DNA from: JBOGCH01 sp051656645 | GTDB taxonomy: Bacteria > Bacteroidota > Bacteroidia > Bacteroidales > Marinifilaceae | Assembly (NCBI GenBank): GCA_051656645.1 | Contig: JBOGCH010000013.1 | Coordinates: 37,482-101,481, forward strand | Reading direction: 5' to 3' | DNA length: 64,000 nucleotides | In this document: in pieces, positions 41,628-50,149 of the stretch | How the letters are laid out: every line of letters starts with the position of its first letter | Position numbering within the stretch: the stretch's first letter is position 1 | Program-made: the position numbers and the translations under genes | Notes under the pieces: generated by a model | Seen by the model: the letters and a program-made list of their open reading frames with translations, nothing else | Told to the model about the DNA's origin: nothing | Database searches by the model: none

Positions 41628-43454
41628 TTATAAGGTATACTTAACGTCTTTTGTTTCGTCAAATCCATCTTCGAAATCATTGTTCTCTATTTTTACGTTT
41701 GTTGCACGTTCAAATAGGAAACGGTGTTTATTCCAGTGGAATGGCTTATAGTCGGTAGTATTTTTGATTACATTATTCTTAAATATTAATCCGTCTATCG
41801 ATTTGGCATACACAATGGCACGATCAAACGTCTCAAAACGATTGTCAGTAATCACAATACCCTTGCCTTTACCTCCGTGGAAATACTTAGTTTGACCTTT
41901 CAAATTAGGAATCTCAGGATAAATTGAGATAACTGCATTTGTAAACTGGAACATACATGTAAGCGCATTTATAAATGTGTTTTTACGTATTACTACGTCC
42001 AAACATGCTCCGGTTTCATACCATCCGTTACAATCGCCACAAAGTAGGATTGCAGTACCGGAAGTATGATCAAAAATATTATTTTCTACAACAGTACGTT
42101 TTGGAGTACTAAATAAAGCCCCACGCGCACGATTGTTGCGGATAGTATTTCCAGCAAAATAAACTTCTGGAGTCCACTCTAAGTTCTCTATTCCAATTCC
42201 TTCTGTCCCGATTTCTGCAGCCAGAGGTTTCTCAAACGTAATATGGAATTCGCGCGCTCCGTCAATTTGTTCTTTATCATATGGCTTAATTGCGGAAACT
42301 TTGTTTGTTCCACCAACTAACTCCATTGTCTCGGCTTTTACAAATTGTACGGCATCGCCGGCACGTCCCCATTCAAATCCCCACGCTTGTCCATGCATGT
42401 AACGTCCAATTACATTTTTATCGTCAATGCGTTTAATGATTTTTAGATAGGTGCCATGTACATTGATAGCATCGTCCATCATGCCTTCATATAATCCATT
42501 ACATGAGCTAATTTTTCCTCTACAACCAGAAAAGTGAGTAGCATCAGCTTGTGTTGTGAAGTAACGAGGATCGTTATCGCCTTTTAAACTTACACAGAAA
42601 CCATCCATGGTGATATTTGTACACAGCTGGGCCAATAGTCCCATACCTTCAGCATAGTGAACTTTTACATTCTCAATGCGCGTATCAGTGTTATGCGACA
42701 TAAAGATTCCCGGAGTTGGACGATACCACATTCTCATTGCTACTGCCATGCCCGGTTTAATGCGGCTGTCTTTCCAATTAGGGGCAAGTACCTTGCGTCC
42801 TTCTAGTTGTTTAGCATCTTTTGTGTTTATACCAATATCGCTAGTATTATATACAATGCGTTTAGTATCGCCTTCAAATACAATTCCTCCGCCTTGACGT
42901 CCGCGCCATCCGTCTCCACTTGTTTCAAAATAGCCCTCTTTGCTTATCTCATAGTTTACCCATGGTGCAACCTCAAAGGTCATTCCGGTTTCCGGATTGC
43001 TTTCAACAATCTTTACCTGTGCAATTTGTGGATTCTCAAAATCAATGGTAAAGTCCTTCAACGTAGTCTTACTTGCATGCATTAAGGATAAAGGAATCAT
43101 ACGCCCATGAAATACGAAATCCGCACCGTTACCTTCAATGGTTAAGTTGTTAATGCGCTCCAACGGTAAACCAACCAACTTAGGATTATCTTGATCGTGA
43201 TTTGATATATAATAGGTCCGTTGCTCGGCTCCTTGCGGATGAAAGTCATATCTACCTTTTGCAAAACGAATAGTGACTTTGTCACCCTTCTTTACTTCCC
43301 GTTCAATTTGCGCTAGGAGTTTACCCATAATTGGCGATACATTGACGCTACTACCAGGCAAAGCTCCAAAGTCCTTCATGTCATAAACCCAATGTTTTGC
43401 CCAGCTATTTATTGCTACAATTAATAACGCTGTTAATATTATAAGTCTTTTCAT
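41628..43454 (-). CDS. glaB: GH110 family alpha-1,3-galactosidase
   Basis: The 608-residue protein has a signal peptide (LIILTALLIVAINSWAK) and a right-handed beta-helix catalytic domain. The segments YYISNHDQDNPKLVG, FVFHGRMIPLSLMHAS, KVHYAEGMGLLAQLC, FTTQADATHFSGC and EGMMDDAINVHGTY (Asp327-Asp328) correspond closely to GH110 enzymes, which remove alpha-1,3-linked galactose. These substrates include the blood-group B determinant and linear alpha-galactose. Late aspartates around AILLCGDCNGWYETGA are also conserved. The protein likely acts in the periplasm or at the surface on host glycans. It is the second gene after GH20 (8-base gap). The GlaA/GlaB assignment (branched versus linear specificity) is not certain from sequence alone. 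Confidence 0.9.
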   Translation of the reverse strand: MKRLIILTALLIVAINSWAKHWVYDMKDFGALPGSSVNVSPIMGKLLAQIEREVKKGDKVTIRFAKGRYDFHPQGAEQRTYYISNHDQDNPKLVGLPLERINNLTIEGNGADFVFHGRMIPLSLMHASKTTLKDFTIDFENPQIAQVKIVESNPETGMTFEVAPWVNYEISKEGYFETSGDGWRGRQGGGIVFEGDTKRIVYNTSDIGINTKDAKQLEGRKVLAPNWKDSRIKPGMAVAMRMWYRPTPGIFMSHNTDTRIENVKVHYAEGMGLLAQLCTNITMDGFCVSLKGDNDPRYFTTQADATHFSGCRGKISSCNGLYEGMMDDAINVHGTYLKIIKRIDDKNVIGRYMHGQAWGFEWGRAGDAVQFVKAETMELVGGTNKVSAIKPYDKEQIDGAREFHITFEKPLAAEIGTEGIGIENLEWTPEVYFAGNTIRNNRARGALFSTPKRTVVENNIFDHTSGTAILLCGDCNGWYETGACLDVVIRKNTFINALTCMFQFTNAVISIYPEIPNLKGQTKYFHGGKGKGIVITDNRFETFDRAIVYAKSIDGLIFKNNVIKNTTDYKPFHWNKHRFLFERATNVKIENNDFEDGFDETKDVKYTL

Positions 43455-43462
43455 TTTAATGC

Positions 43463-45421
43463 TTATAGTTGTTCAATACTGAAGTTTGTAATTAATCCGT
43501 TAAACTTACCACACTTTTGTGTTGGGAAAACCAATGTAGGCATATCAAACATTTTAGTTTTACCATTTTGGCCATAGTGTAACTCTTTTTTTGCAAGTTT
43601 ACTAACTTCCTTATTGTTTACAAACAATGTTGTTGATGTATTATCGCCAACAAACATTAACTCAACGGTCTCATCGTTAGGAACGGCATAATTAAATGAG
43701 TAACGATAGCCATCTCTTTCAAATGAGATGTTACCGGTTTTCGGATCGCGTAAATATACTTTTGCATTTGGCGACTCAAACAATACTGCACCGTTCAAGT
43801 TATCCTTAGAATGAAGTTTAAATTTTACTTTATAACCATATCCAGCCTCAACGAACTTAGATACAGCACCTGGTTTTAACGTATCGGCAGTAAATACAAT
43901 GCCTTTCACGCCTCTCACCTTTCCTAGTTGGTTTACGCCCGGAGCCTCGCTTAGTAATTGTGCTTTATTGTTGAATGTTTCATAAGGCATTGTAGTTTTA
44001 GCGCCTTTCCACATTTTTTGCGACATGGTTTGCATTGCCGGCCATACGCGGTGATGAATATCTTTTTCGCTAATTCCATTACCACAGTGGTCATTCCATA
44101 CTGCAAACTTCCCTCCTTTAATTTGTGGATGTCTCTCCTCAAATTCCTGATTTCCTATTGTTGCAGGAGTCCATTTGTCATATAGATGTTTACAATTTAA
44201 GTAGTCATAGTAATAACCTGCTGCCGGCACAATGTATACTAAACCATCAGGAATACTAACAACATTGTAACCTTGTTTAATCATCTCTTTAGGATCGGCA
44301 AAGCCGTTATACCAACAATCCATCAATACGTTATCAACAGTAACAGGTGTATCGCCTTGGGCATGTGTTAATGCACCCCAAACACCGGCTGTTTTGCCAT
44401 ATTTCTGAACTTCGCGAATGTAATGGTCAGTAAATTTACGGAATTGTTCTACAACTTTTTTATCCTTATTACTATACTCATCGGTACCAATATGTACCAC
44501 TTTACCACGGAAAACAGGATCATTTCCTTCTAGATACTCTTTAAAAAGCGCATCAAAGAACGGATAAATGTTAGGATTGGATAAGTCCAAGTGGTCCATT
44601 CCATATTCTTTACTTCCTAGTTCGGGTTTATAATGTGCAAAAGCTAATGTGTGAGCAGGTATATCAATTTCAGGAACGATATTCACAAAATGAGCCTCTG
44701 CCATTTTTTGTAAATCAATAAATTCTTGTTTCGTATAGTGTCCTTCTTCCGATGCTAATCCGGGATAAGTTGTACTTTCTAAACGGAAAGCAGCTGGTGT
44801 TTTACTCCAATCATCTTCAAAGTATTGTTTAAACCCATTATCGTTTAAGTGAATATGGAATGTATTCATTTTGTAATACGCCATAAACTTTACGTAATCT
44901 TGTAAGAATGGCAGACGAACATATTTTCTAGCCACGTCAAACATAAATCCACGAACAGGATAGTTTGGATAATCAGTTATAGTCCCTTTAGGTAAACTAC
45001 TCCCTTTAGTACCCTCAAGCATCTGCAGTAATGTTCGAGTTGCCCAGTAGGCTCCAACCGGTTCATTTGAAACCACTTTTACGTTTGTTCCAATTTTAAC
45101 CATATATCCTTCGGCATTATCAGTACCGCATCGTCCTATTTCAAATTGGATAGCTCCATTGTTACCCGCTTCTAATAAACGTAATTTATAACCAAACATC
45201 TCCTCAACATCGGCAATAAACTGTTCGGCAATAGGAAGTAATTCTTTCCCATTCTTTTTATCCACAGATACAGTCATTCCTTGGGACATAGTAAAGTTCC
45301 CTTTGCTGCCTTGCCATTTTTGTAATTCAGGAACAACAAATGGCTTTTCATTTATTTGTGCCAAAGCTGTAATTATGCTCAAAAGGCATAATGTGATAGT
45401 TAAAAATAACTTTTTTGTCAT
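43463..45421 (-). CDS. GH20 beta-N-acetylhexosaminidase
   Basis: The 652-residue exported enzyme has an N-terminal domain (about 25-145), then the GH20 TIM barrel starting YPVRGFMFDVARKYVRLPFL. The catalytic acid pair is Asp314-Glu315 in VVHIGTDEYS. The segments FHIHLNDNG and PEIDIPAHTLAF support the fold. The C-terminal about 130 residues (VEAGYGYKVKFKLHS ... AVLFESPNAKVYLRD) look like a LamG/concanavalin-type beta-sandwich. It removes terminal GlcNAc or GalNAc from glycans, and with the GH110 product it can trim host structures. It is first in the operon, and its sugar product feeds NagB. Whether it acts in the periplasm or on the surface is unknown. Confidence 0.92.
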   Translation of the reverse strand: MTKKLFLTITLCLLSIITALAQINEKPFVVPELQKWQGSKGNFTMSQGMTVSVDKKNGKELLPIAEQFIADVEEMFGYKLRLLEAGNNGAIQFEIGRCGTDNAEGYMVKIGTNVKVVSNEPVGAYWATRTLLQMLEGTKGSSLPKGTITDYPNYPVRGFMFDVARKYVRLPFLQDYVKFMAYYKMNTFHIHLNDNGFKQYFEDDWSKTPAAFRLESTTYPGLASEEGHYTKQEFIDLQKMAEAHFVNIVPEIDIPAHTLAFAHYKPELGSKEYGMDHLDLSNPNIYPFFDALFKEYLEGNDPVFRGKVVHIGTDEYSNKDKKVVEQFRKFTDHYIREVQKYGKTAGVWGALTHAQGDTPVTVDNVLMDCWYNGFADPKEMIKQGYNVVSIPDGLVYIVPAAGYYYDYLNCKHLYDKWTPATIGNQEFEERHPQIKGGKFAVWNDHCGNGISEKDIHHRVWPAMQTMSQKMWKGAKTTMPYETFNNKAQLLSEAPGVNQLGKVRGVKGIVFTADTLKPGAVSKFVEAGYGYKVKFKLHSKDNLNGAVLFESPNAKVYLRDPKTGNISFERDGYRYSFNYAVPNDETVELMFVGDNTSTTLFVNNKEVSKLAKKELHYGQNGKTKMFDMPTLVFPTQKCGKFNGLITNFSIEQL

Positions 45422-45750
45422 ATCTCATCAATGTTAGTAAATAATGTGCTAAAGTTTAGGTGCTCAAGATAGTGAAGAAATGTTTATATAGCAATAATTA
45501 TAATAATATTTATATTGATTGTATATAATAAATATTCATTTACTATTAATAACGAAATAGGTGGTAATGTATTGTGTACTTGGACTCTTTTATTTCAAAG
45601 AGTGCAATGTTATATCTGCAATGGCGCTATTATGCAAAATGTTGCTATAGAGAAGAGCATATATCTGCTAAGCAAACCATACAAACATATACCCATGGTG
45701 GTATAGGTTTGGTGAGCAGGCATCGTAGTGATAGTTAGGACTTACTTCTA

Positions 45751-45852
45751 TTTCATTCAACTTTCATTCAGGTTTCATTGTGGTTTCATTCAGGTATAGA
45801 CCCCCAAACCTGAATGAAACCTGAATGAAAGCTGAATGAAACCTGAATGAAA
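45751..45852. repeat. Dispersed palindromic repeat, copy B (4+4 units)
   Basis: The left arm is four 11-bp units (TTTCATTCAAC, TTTCATTCAGG, TTTCATTGTGG, TTTCATTCAGG, 45751-45794). The centre includes GACCCCCAAA. The right arm is four units (CCTGAATGAAA, CCTGAATGAAA, GCTGAATGAAA, CCTGAATGAAA, 45809-45852). The right-arm unit order is the same as in copy A, so the two copies are related, not coincident. Confidence 0.92.
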
Positions 45853-46129
45853 TACGGAGAGACATACAACAGAAAGTGGAGAGATATGGTTGCGAGTACC
45901 GTTTTCTTAATGTGTACTTTTTATTTAGAATGTGATTATTTCGTGGATAAAACATATATAATTTATATGATATGCTTTTTGTTAGTATACCTGAGTGATG
46001 AAGTACATACTACAATTTCTTTTAGAAATATAAACCTTAACGCGCATACGTATTTTATGTAATTAGCTCAAAATTAAAAAACTAAAGAACATATTTTAGA
46101 TATAATTGAGGATGCTCGAGGTATATAAA

Positions 46130-46160
46130 TTTGCATAGCTCCTCAAAATTTGTAATTTTG
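46130..46160 (+). promoter_or_regulatory. Promoter of the Crp/Fnr regulator
   Basis: TTTG (46130-46133), 19 bases, TAATTTTG (46153-46160): a full Bacteroidetes promoter match, about 56 bases before the ATG. Confidence 0.72.
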
Positions 46161-46215
46161 TAGTACACAGTGTGTTAGTGTATAGGATAAAATTAGAATT
46201 TGATTTACTATAGTA

Positions 46216-46779
46216 ATGGAGTTAATAATTAGAAAAATGAGAGAGATATGTAGTATTTCAAAGGAGACTGAGGAATTACTGCACTCTGTTACTTCACCTT
46301 GTTCCTTCCCTAAGAAACATAAATTGGTTGTTGAAGGTACCTATTGTAAGTATGCTTATTTTATAGAGGATGGAATGACTAGGTCTTATTGGCTTGTAAA
46401 TGGCGAAGAAATAACCACATCATTTTCCTGTCCCGGCGGTATTATTTTTAGTATGGACGAGTTGTATTACAATAAGCCAAGTGAGGAGTTTGTAGAAACA
46501 ATTGAGGCTGTACAGGCCTTCCGTATAGAGATAGATAAACTTTCGGAGTTATTTGAAACTAATTTGGAGCTCTCAAATTGGGGACGTATAATACATCAAA
46601 ATGAATATCGCAGATTACATCGTAGCCATAAGGAGTTGTTGACACTGTCGGCGAAAGAGCGATATGAGCAAATGCTTATTCAGTTTCCTATGGTTTGTGA
46701 ACGCGCCAACCTTGGCTATATAGCTTCCTATTTGGGAATGACGTTGCCTACATTAAGCCGTATAAGAGGAAATAAGTGA
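46216..46779 (+). CDS. Crp/Fnr-family transcriptional regulator
   Basis: The 187-residue cytoplasmic protein has a cyclic-nucleotide-binding-type beta-roll (KHKLVVEGTYCKYAYFIEDGMTRSYWLVNGEEITTSF, about 32-68). A dimer helix follows, then a C-terminal winged-helix segment (ANLGYIASYLGMTLPTLSRIRG). The Arg/Ser contacts for cAMP in classical Crp are not evident, as usual in this Bacteroidetes subgroup, and there are no Fnr-type cysteine clusters. The ligand is unknown. A consensus promoter precedes it. The acyltransferase gene follows about 100 bases downstream and may be its target or simply its neighbour. Confidence 0.85.
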   Translation: MELIIRKMREICSISKETEELLHSVTSPCSFPKKHKLVVEGTYCKYAYFIEDGMTRSYWLVNGEEITTSFSCPGGIIFSMDELYYNKPSEEFVETIEAVQAFRIEIDKLSELFETNLELSNWGRIIHQNEYRRLHRSHKELLTLSAKERYEQMLIQFPMVCERANLGYIASYLGMTLPTLSRIRGNK

Positions 46780-46876
46780 GTAGCTTGTTTTTTTGTTGTG
46801 GAACAACTTTTTATAGGCATAAACCTGTTAGTTTTGTAGAACTATTATTTAAGTGTGTAATTTTCAAATGTTTATT

Positions 46877-48064
46877 ATGGGAAAAATGACTTCCGTGGCG
46901 GCTCCAAATACGAAACCGCATTATCTGATATTGGATGGACTTAGAGGTGTTGCTGCGCTGATGGTGATATGGTATCACATTTTTGAGGGATATGCAACCA
47001 GTCCCATGGATCAGGTATTTAATCATGGATATCTTGCTGTTGATTTCTTCTTTTTACTTTCCGGTTTTGTTATAGCGTATGCTTATGATGATAGATGGAA
47101 AACAATGAGTAAAGGTGAGTTCTTTAAACGCCGATTAATTAGATTGCAACCTATGGTTATATTGGGAGCAGTGTTGGGCGTTATTACTTTCTGTATTCAA
47201 GGAGGAGAGCAATGGGATGGTACAAAAATAGCTTTCTCGGCTATGATGTTTTCTACCCTTTTAACAATGTTTCTTATACCTGCGCTTCCCGGTTCGGCAG
47301 TTGAAGTGCGTGGAAATGGAGAAATGTTTCCTTTAAATGGTCCGACATGGTCACTTTTCTTTGAGTATATAGGAAATATATTGTACGCTTTATTTTTACG
47401 AAGATTATCGACAAAATTATTAGCCGGTATTGCCGTATTAGCCGGTGGTGGTTTAATTACATACGCTTCACTTAATCTTTCGGGATATGGCAATCTTGGC
47501 GTTGGATGGACTTTAGCTGGTTATGGGCTACTTGGTGGTTTGTTACGTTTCATCTTTTCGTTCACAGTAGGACTTTTAATTGCGCGTAATTTTAAATCTG
47601 CTAAGATCAAAAATGCGTTTGCAATTTGTACTTTGTCAATAATCACTCTTCTTTCCATACCTTTTATTGGTGGGAGCGATAATATGTGGCTTAACGGATT
47701 GTATGATTGTGTTTGTATTATTGCGCTTTTCCCTGTGCTTTTATATATAGGAGCATCCGGAAGTGTGGATAGTCCAAGAGCTACGAAAGTGTATAAGTTT
47801 TTAGGTGATATTTCCTATCCTTTATACGTGGTACACTATCCGTTTATGTATCTTTTCTACTCGTGGTTGTGGAAAAATGAGTTTACGTTTAATCAGACCT
47901 GGCAGGTAACTTTTCCGCTATTTATAGGATGTATTGCATTGGCATATGTAAGTTTACGCTTCTATGATATGCCGGTACGCAGATGGTTAACTAAGAAGTT
48001 CTTGTCTACAAATGACAAAGCTGCACATACAGAGCAATATAACACCTCTTTACAAGAAAAATAA
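46877..48064 (+). CDS. Acyltransferase family 3 (OafA/YrhL-like membrane enzyme)
   Basis: The 395-residue integral-membrane protein has about ten helices. The first conserved block is LDGLRGVAALMVIWYHIFEGY, with the catalytic-type His, then FFFLLSGFVIAYAY. Family members transfer O-acetyl or other acyl groups to surface sugars. A start at GTG 46853 is possible in frame, but ATG 46877 begins MGKMTSV with the usual short cytosolic lead. The product probably modifies a surface polysaccharide or lipid; the substrate is not inferable. A perfect 17-bp hairpin with seven T follows the stop. Confidence 0.85.
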   Translation: MGKMTSVAAPNTKPHYLILDGLRGVAALMVIWYHIFEGYATSPMDQVFNHGYLAVDFFFLLSGFVIAYAYDDRWKTMSKGEFFKRRLIRLQPMVILGAVLGVITFCIQGGEQWDGTKIAFSAMMFSTLLTMFLIPALPGSAVEVRGNGEMFPLNGPTWSLFFEYIGNILYALFLRRLSTKLLAGIAVLAGGGLITYASLNLSGYGNLGVGWTLAGYGLLGGLLRFIFSFTVGLLIARNFKSAKIKNAFAICTLSIITLLSIPFIGGSDNMWLNGLYDCVCIIALFPVLLYIGASGSVDSPRATKVYKFLGDISYPLYVVHYPFMYLFYSWLWKNEFTFNQTWQVTFPLFIGCIALAYVSLRFYDMPVRRWLTKKFLSTNDKAAHTEQYNTSLQEK

Positions 48065-48086
48065 ACATGCATTAGGTGCTGTGAAT

Positions 48087-48128
48087 AAAAAAAGGATATA
48101 GGTTGATTTTTACCTATATCCTTTTTTT
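48087..48128. terminator. Bidirectional terminator between the acyltransferase and queF
   Basis: AAAAAAAGGATATAGGT (48087-48103) pairs perfectly with 48112-48128, flanked by A7 and T7, between convergent genes. Confidence 0.9.
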
Positions 48129-48138
48129 ATTTGTGGTA

Positions 48139-48597
48139 CTATGCCGGGTAGTTACGTAAACGCTCCTCTGCCATTTGTTGGTACTTAGTACCCGGGCGTC
48201 CGTAATTTGCATATGGGTAAATAGATATCCCGCCTCGTGGGGTAAATATTCCGGTAACCTCAATATATTTTGGATCCATAAGTTTAATCAGATCCTTCAT
48301 TATTTTATTTACGCAATCCTCGTGGAAATCGCCGTGGTTGCGGAAACTAAACAAATATAGTTTGAGGCTTTTGCTTTCAACCATTTTAATGTCTGGTAAA
48401 TAGCTTATGCGTATCTCAGCAAAGTCCGGCTGGCCCGTTATGGGACAAAGACTGGTAAACTCCGGACAATTAAAGCGAACCCAGTAGTCGTTGTCCGGAT
48501 GCTTATTGTCAAATGCTTCTAGAACCTCGGGTGCGTAATCTTGTCTATATTCTGTTGTTTTACCCAGTAGGGTAAGTTGATCCTCTATTTTTGTCAT
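48139..48597 (-). CDS. queF: NADPH-dependent 7-cyano-7-deazaguanine reductase (QueF)
   Basis: The 152-residue enzyme reduces preQ0 to preQ1 in queuosine biosynthesis. The catalytic cysteine is Cys51 in FTSLCPITGQPDFA, with Asp58 nearby. The QueF-type motif ESKSLKLYLFSFRNH for NADPH and substrate follows, and ITGIFTPRGG-type C-terminal strands complete the unimodular (type I) subfamily. It lies 3 bases downstream of queC on the minus strand and is last in the cluster. Confidence 0.93.
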   Translation of the reverse strand: MTKIEDQLTLLGKTTEYRQDYAPEVLEAFDNKHPDNDYWVRFNCPEFTSLCPITGQPDFAEIRISYLPDIKMVESKSLKLYLFSFRNHGDFHEDCVNKIMKDLIKLMDPKYIEVTGIFTPRGGISIYPYANYGRPGTKYQQMAEERLRNYPA

Positions 48598-48600
48598 AGT

Positions 48601-49260
48601 TTAATTGGCTTTAATGCTTAAATATTTTTTTAATCCATCTCCACGTAGTTTACAGGCAGGGCATTGTCCACAACCATCGCTTTCAACCCCATTGTAGCAA
48701 GTTAATGTGTCTCTCCGCACCAAGTCCATAACACCAAGTTCATCGGCCATGGCCCACGTTTCCGCTTTGTCAATCCACATTAGGGGGGTATGGATAATGA
48801 AAGGGGTTTCCATTGCTAAATTGAGTGTTACGTTTAATGACTTTATGAATTCATCTCTACAGTCCGGATAGCCACTAAAATCTGTTTGCGACACTCCAGT
48901 CACCATATGATTAATTCCATGCTCGCGCGCATAGACGGCAGCAATGCTAAGAAAAAACAAATTACGTCCGGGCACAAAAGTATTTGGAGGCGTATTGGTA
49001 GGTTTTTCTGTGTCCATAACAATGGAGCTATCGGTGAGTGAGTTTTGTGCCAATGTCCCAATAAATGACACGTCCATTACGTGGAAGGATACATTCGCAT
49101 CCTGTGCAATTTTCCGAGCTATATCAATCTCTTTGCTATGTTTTTGTCCATAGAAAAAACATAGTGTATGTACGTTTTTAAAGTGTTTTTTTGCCCAAAA
49201 GAGACAAGTAGTGGAGTCCTGTCCTCCACTAAACACCACTAAGGCTGTATCCTTGTTCAT
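48601..49260 (-). CDS. queC: 7-cyano-7-deazaguanine synthase (QueC)
   Basis: The 219-residue enzyme turns 7-carboxy-7-deazaguanine into preQ0 using ATP and ammonia. The ATP pyrophosphatase loop is FSGGQDSTT (10-18). The zinc site is four cysteines at 188, 197, 200 and 203 (CYNGVESDGCGQCPAC). The GVSQTDFSGYPDCR segment is typical. It is followed by queF. The queD and queE genes that make its substrate are not in this window, though the YhhQ-type transporter next door may import a later precursor. Confidence 0.95.
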   Translation of the reverse strand: MNKDTALVVFSGGQDSTTCLFWAKKHFKNVHTLCFFYGQKHSKEIDIARKIAQDANVSFHVMDVSFIGTLAQNSLTDSSIVMDTEKPTNTPPNTFVPGRNLFFLSIAAVYAREHGINHMVTGVSQTDFSGYPDCRDEFIKSLNVTLNLAMETPFIIHTPLMWIDKAETWAMADELGVMDLVRRDTLTCYNGVESDGCGQCPACKLRGDGLKKYLSIKAN

Positions 49261-49274
49261 AATTGAAAGGCGTG

Positions 49275-49955
49275 TTAAATTTCTTTGATCTTTAAAACAT
49301 TGTAGGAGATGTCCTCGTCGTACACATCTGTTTCGTCTACGCGCTTAATAAATTCAACTACTCGGATGGTAATTGGCAGAATAATAATCTCGTACATTGT
49401 TTTAAGTACAATTTGTACGCACATCATCATTATTAACTCATTAGCCGGAATAAGCCCTGCAAATGCGATAGGGAAAAATATGACGGAGTCGCCCGTCTCC
49501 CCTACAATTGTAGATAGAATTGCACGTGCAGAGAAGTTTTTACCACCACTAGCAACTTTCATTTTACTCATTACATAAGCATTTAGGAATGAGCCTACAA
49601 GGAATGCTGCTAAACTAGCTGCTACAATACGCGGAGCCATACCAAATACAAAGTTAAAATGAGGTTCACCTTCCCAGAAAGGTGCAGCCGGCAAATGCAC
49701 GGCAATAAGACCTAATGCAACCACAAAGAAGTTCATGGCAAAACCACTCCAAATGATAAGGCGCGCTTTTTTAAAGCCCCAAATTTCTGCAATGCAGTCG
49801 TTAATGATGTAGGAAATAGGAAACACTAATAATCCGGCAGTTACTGTAATACCGCCAATGTGGATAAGTTTTGTTTCAAGCAGATTGGCCGTAATAAGGC
49901 ACACATTGAAAAGGATGCCCAAAAGCATAAAGGGCACAGATACTTTTTCTTTCAT
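49275..49955 (-). CDS. yhhQ: Queuosine precursor transporter (YhhQ family)
   Basis: The 226-residue protein has six predicted inner-membrane helices. Diagnostic segments are LLETKLIHIGGITVTAGLLVFPISYIINDCIAEIWGFKKAR and GETGDSVIFFPIAFAG of the vitamin-uptake-like YhhQ/QPTR family, which imports preQ0/preQ1. It is the first gene of the cluster with queC and queF (14- and 3-base gaps), a combination of salvage and de novo synthesis. A promoter -7 box lies at 50027-50034. Confidence 0.87.
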   Translation of the reverse strand: MKEKVSVPFMLLGILFNVCLITANLLETKLIHIGGITVTAGLLVFPISYIINDCIAEIWGFKKARLIIWSGFAMNFFVVALGLIAVHLPAAPFWEGEPHFNFVFGMAPRIVAASLAAFLVGSFLNAYVMSKMKVASGGKNFSARAILSTIVGETGDSVIFFPIAFAGLIPANELIMMMCVQIVLKTMYEIIILPITIRVVEFIKRVDETDVYDEDISYNVLKIKEI

Positions 49956-50026
49956 TCTATTCTTGTTTTTTACGTGGTTTAATCAAGCACACGGCCGCTA
50001 TTAACGGCGTCGTATTTTATCGGGGG

Positions 50027-50034
50027 CAAAGATA
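50027..50034 (-). promoter_or_regulatory. -7 box for the queuosine cluster
   Basis: On the minus strand TATCTTTG fits TAnnTTTG, about 75 bases upstream of the transporter ATG. The leader contains a short GCCG...CGGC hairpin, but I could not establish a preQ1 riboswitch. No proper -33 element is seen. Confidence 0.45.
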
Positions 50035-50149
50035 ATAAATAATTTGCTTTTGTACTATAGTTGCAGTTACGTTCTCTGAGTTAGGGATGGGATATGCGTA
50101 GCCTTATTGGAACATACCTCCATTTATCACTCTAGGAGAATGCGTATAC

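Larger units (their letters stand above)
45422..46215. other. Divergent intergenic region with the palindromic repeat (copy B)
   Basis: Nearly 800 bases lie between the GH20 start and the Crp/Fnr start. They hold a small hairpin (ACTCTTT/AAAGAGT, 45584-45603), the 11-bp repeat element (45751-45852) and the Crp/Fnr promoter (46130-46160). Short open frames here either run through the repeat or lack any gene-like feature, so I call no CDS. Confidence 0.6.

Noticed and set aside
45515..46062. Several short frames on both strands between GH20 and the Crp/Fnr gene.
   Set aside because: They pass through the palindromic repeat and lack gene-like features; the reading is produced by the repeat and by AT-rich spacer.
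49956..50034. preQ1 riboswitch upstream of the queuosine transporter.
   Set aside because: The leader has a short hairpin and an A-rich tail, but I could not fit the preQ1-I pseudoknot pairing; left as a leader with a -7 box only.
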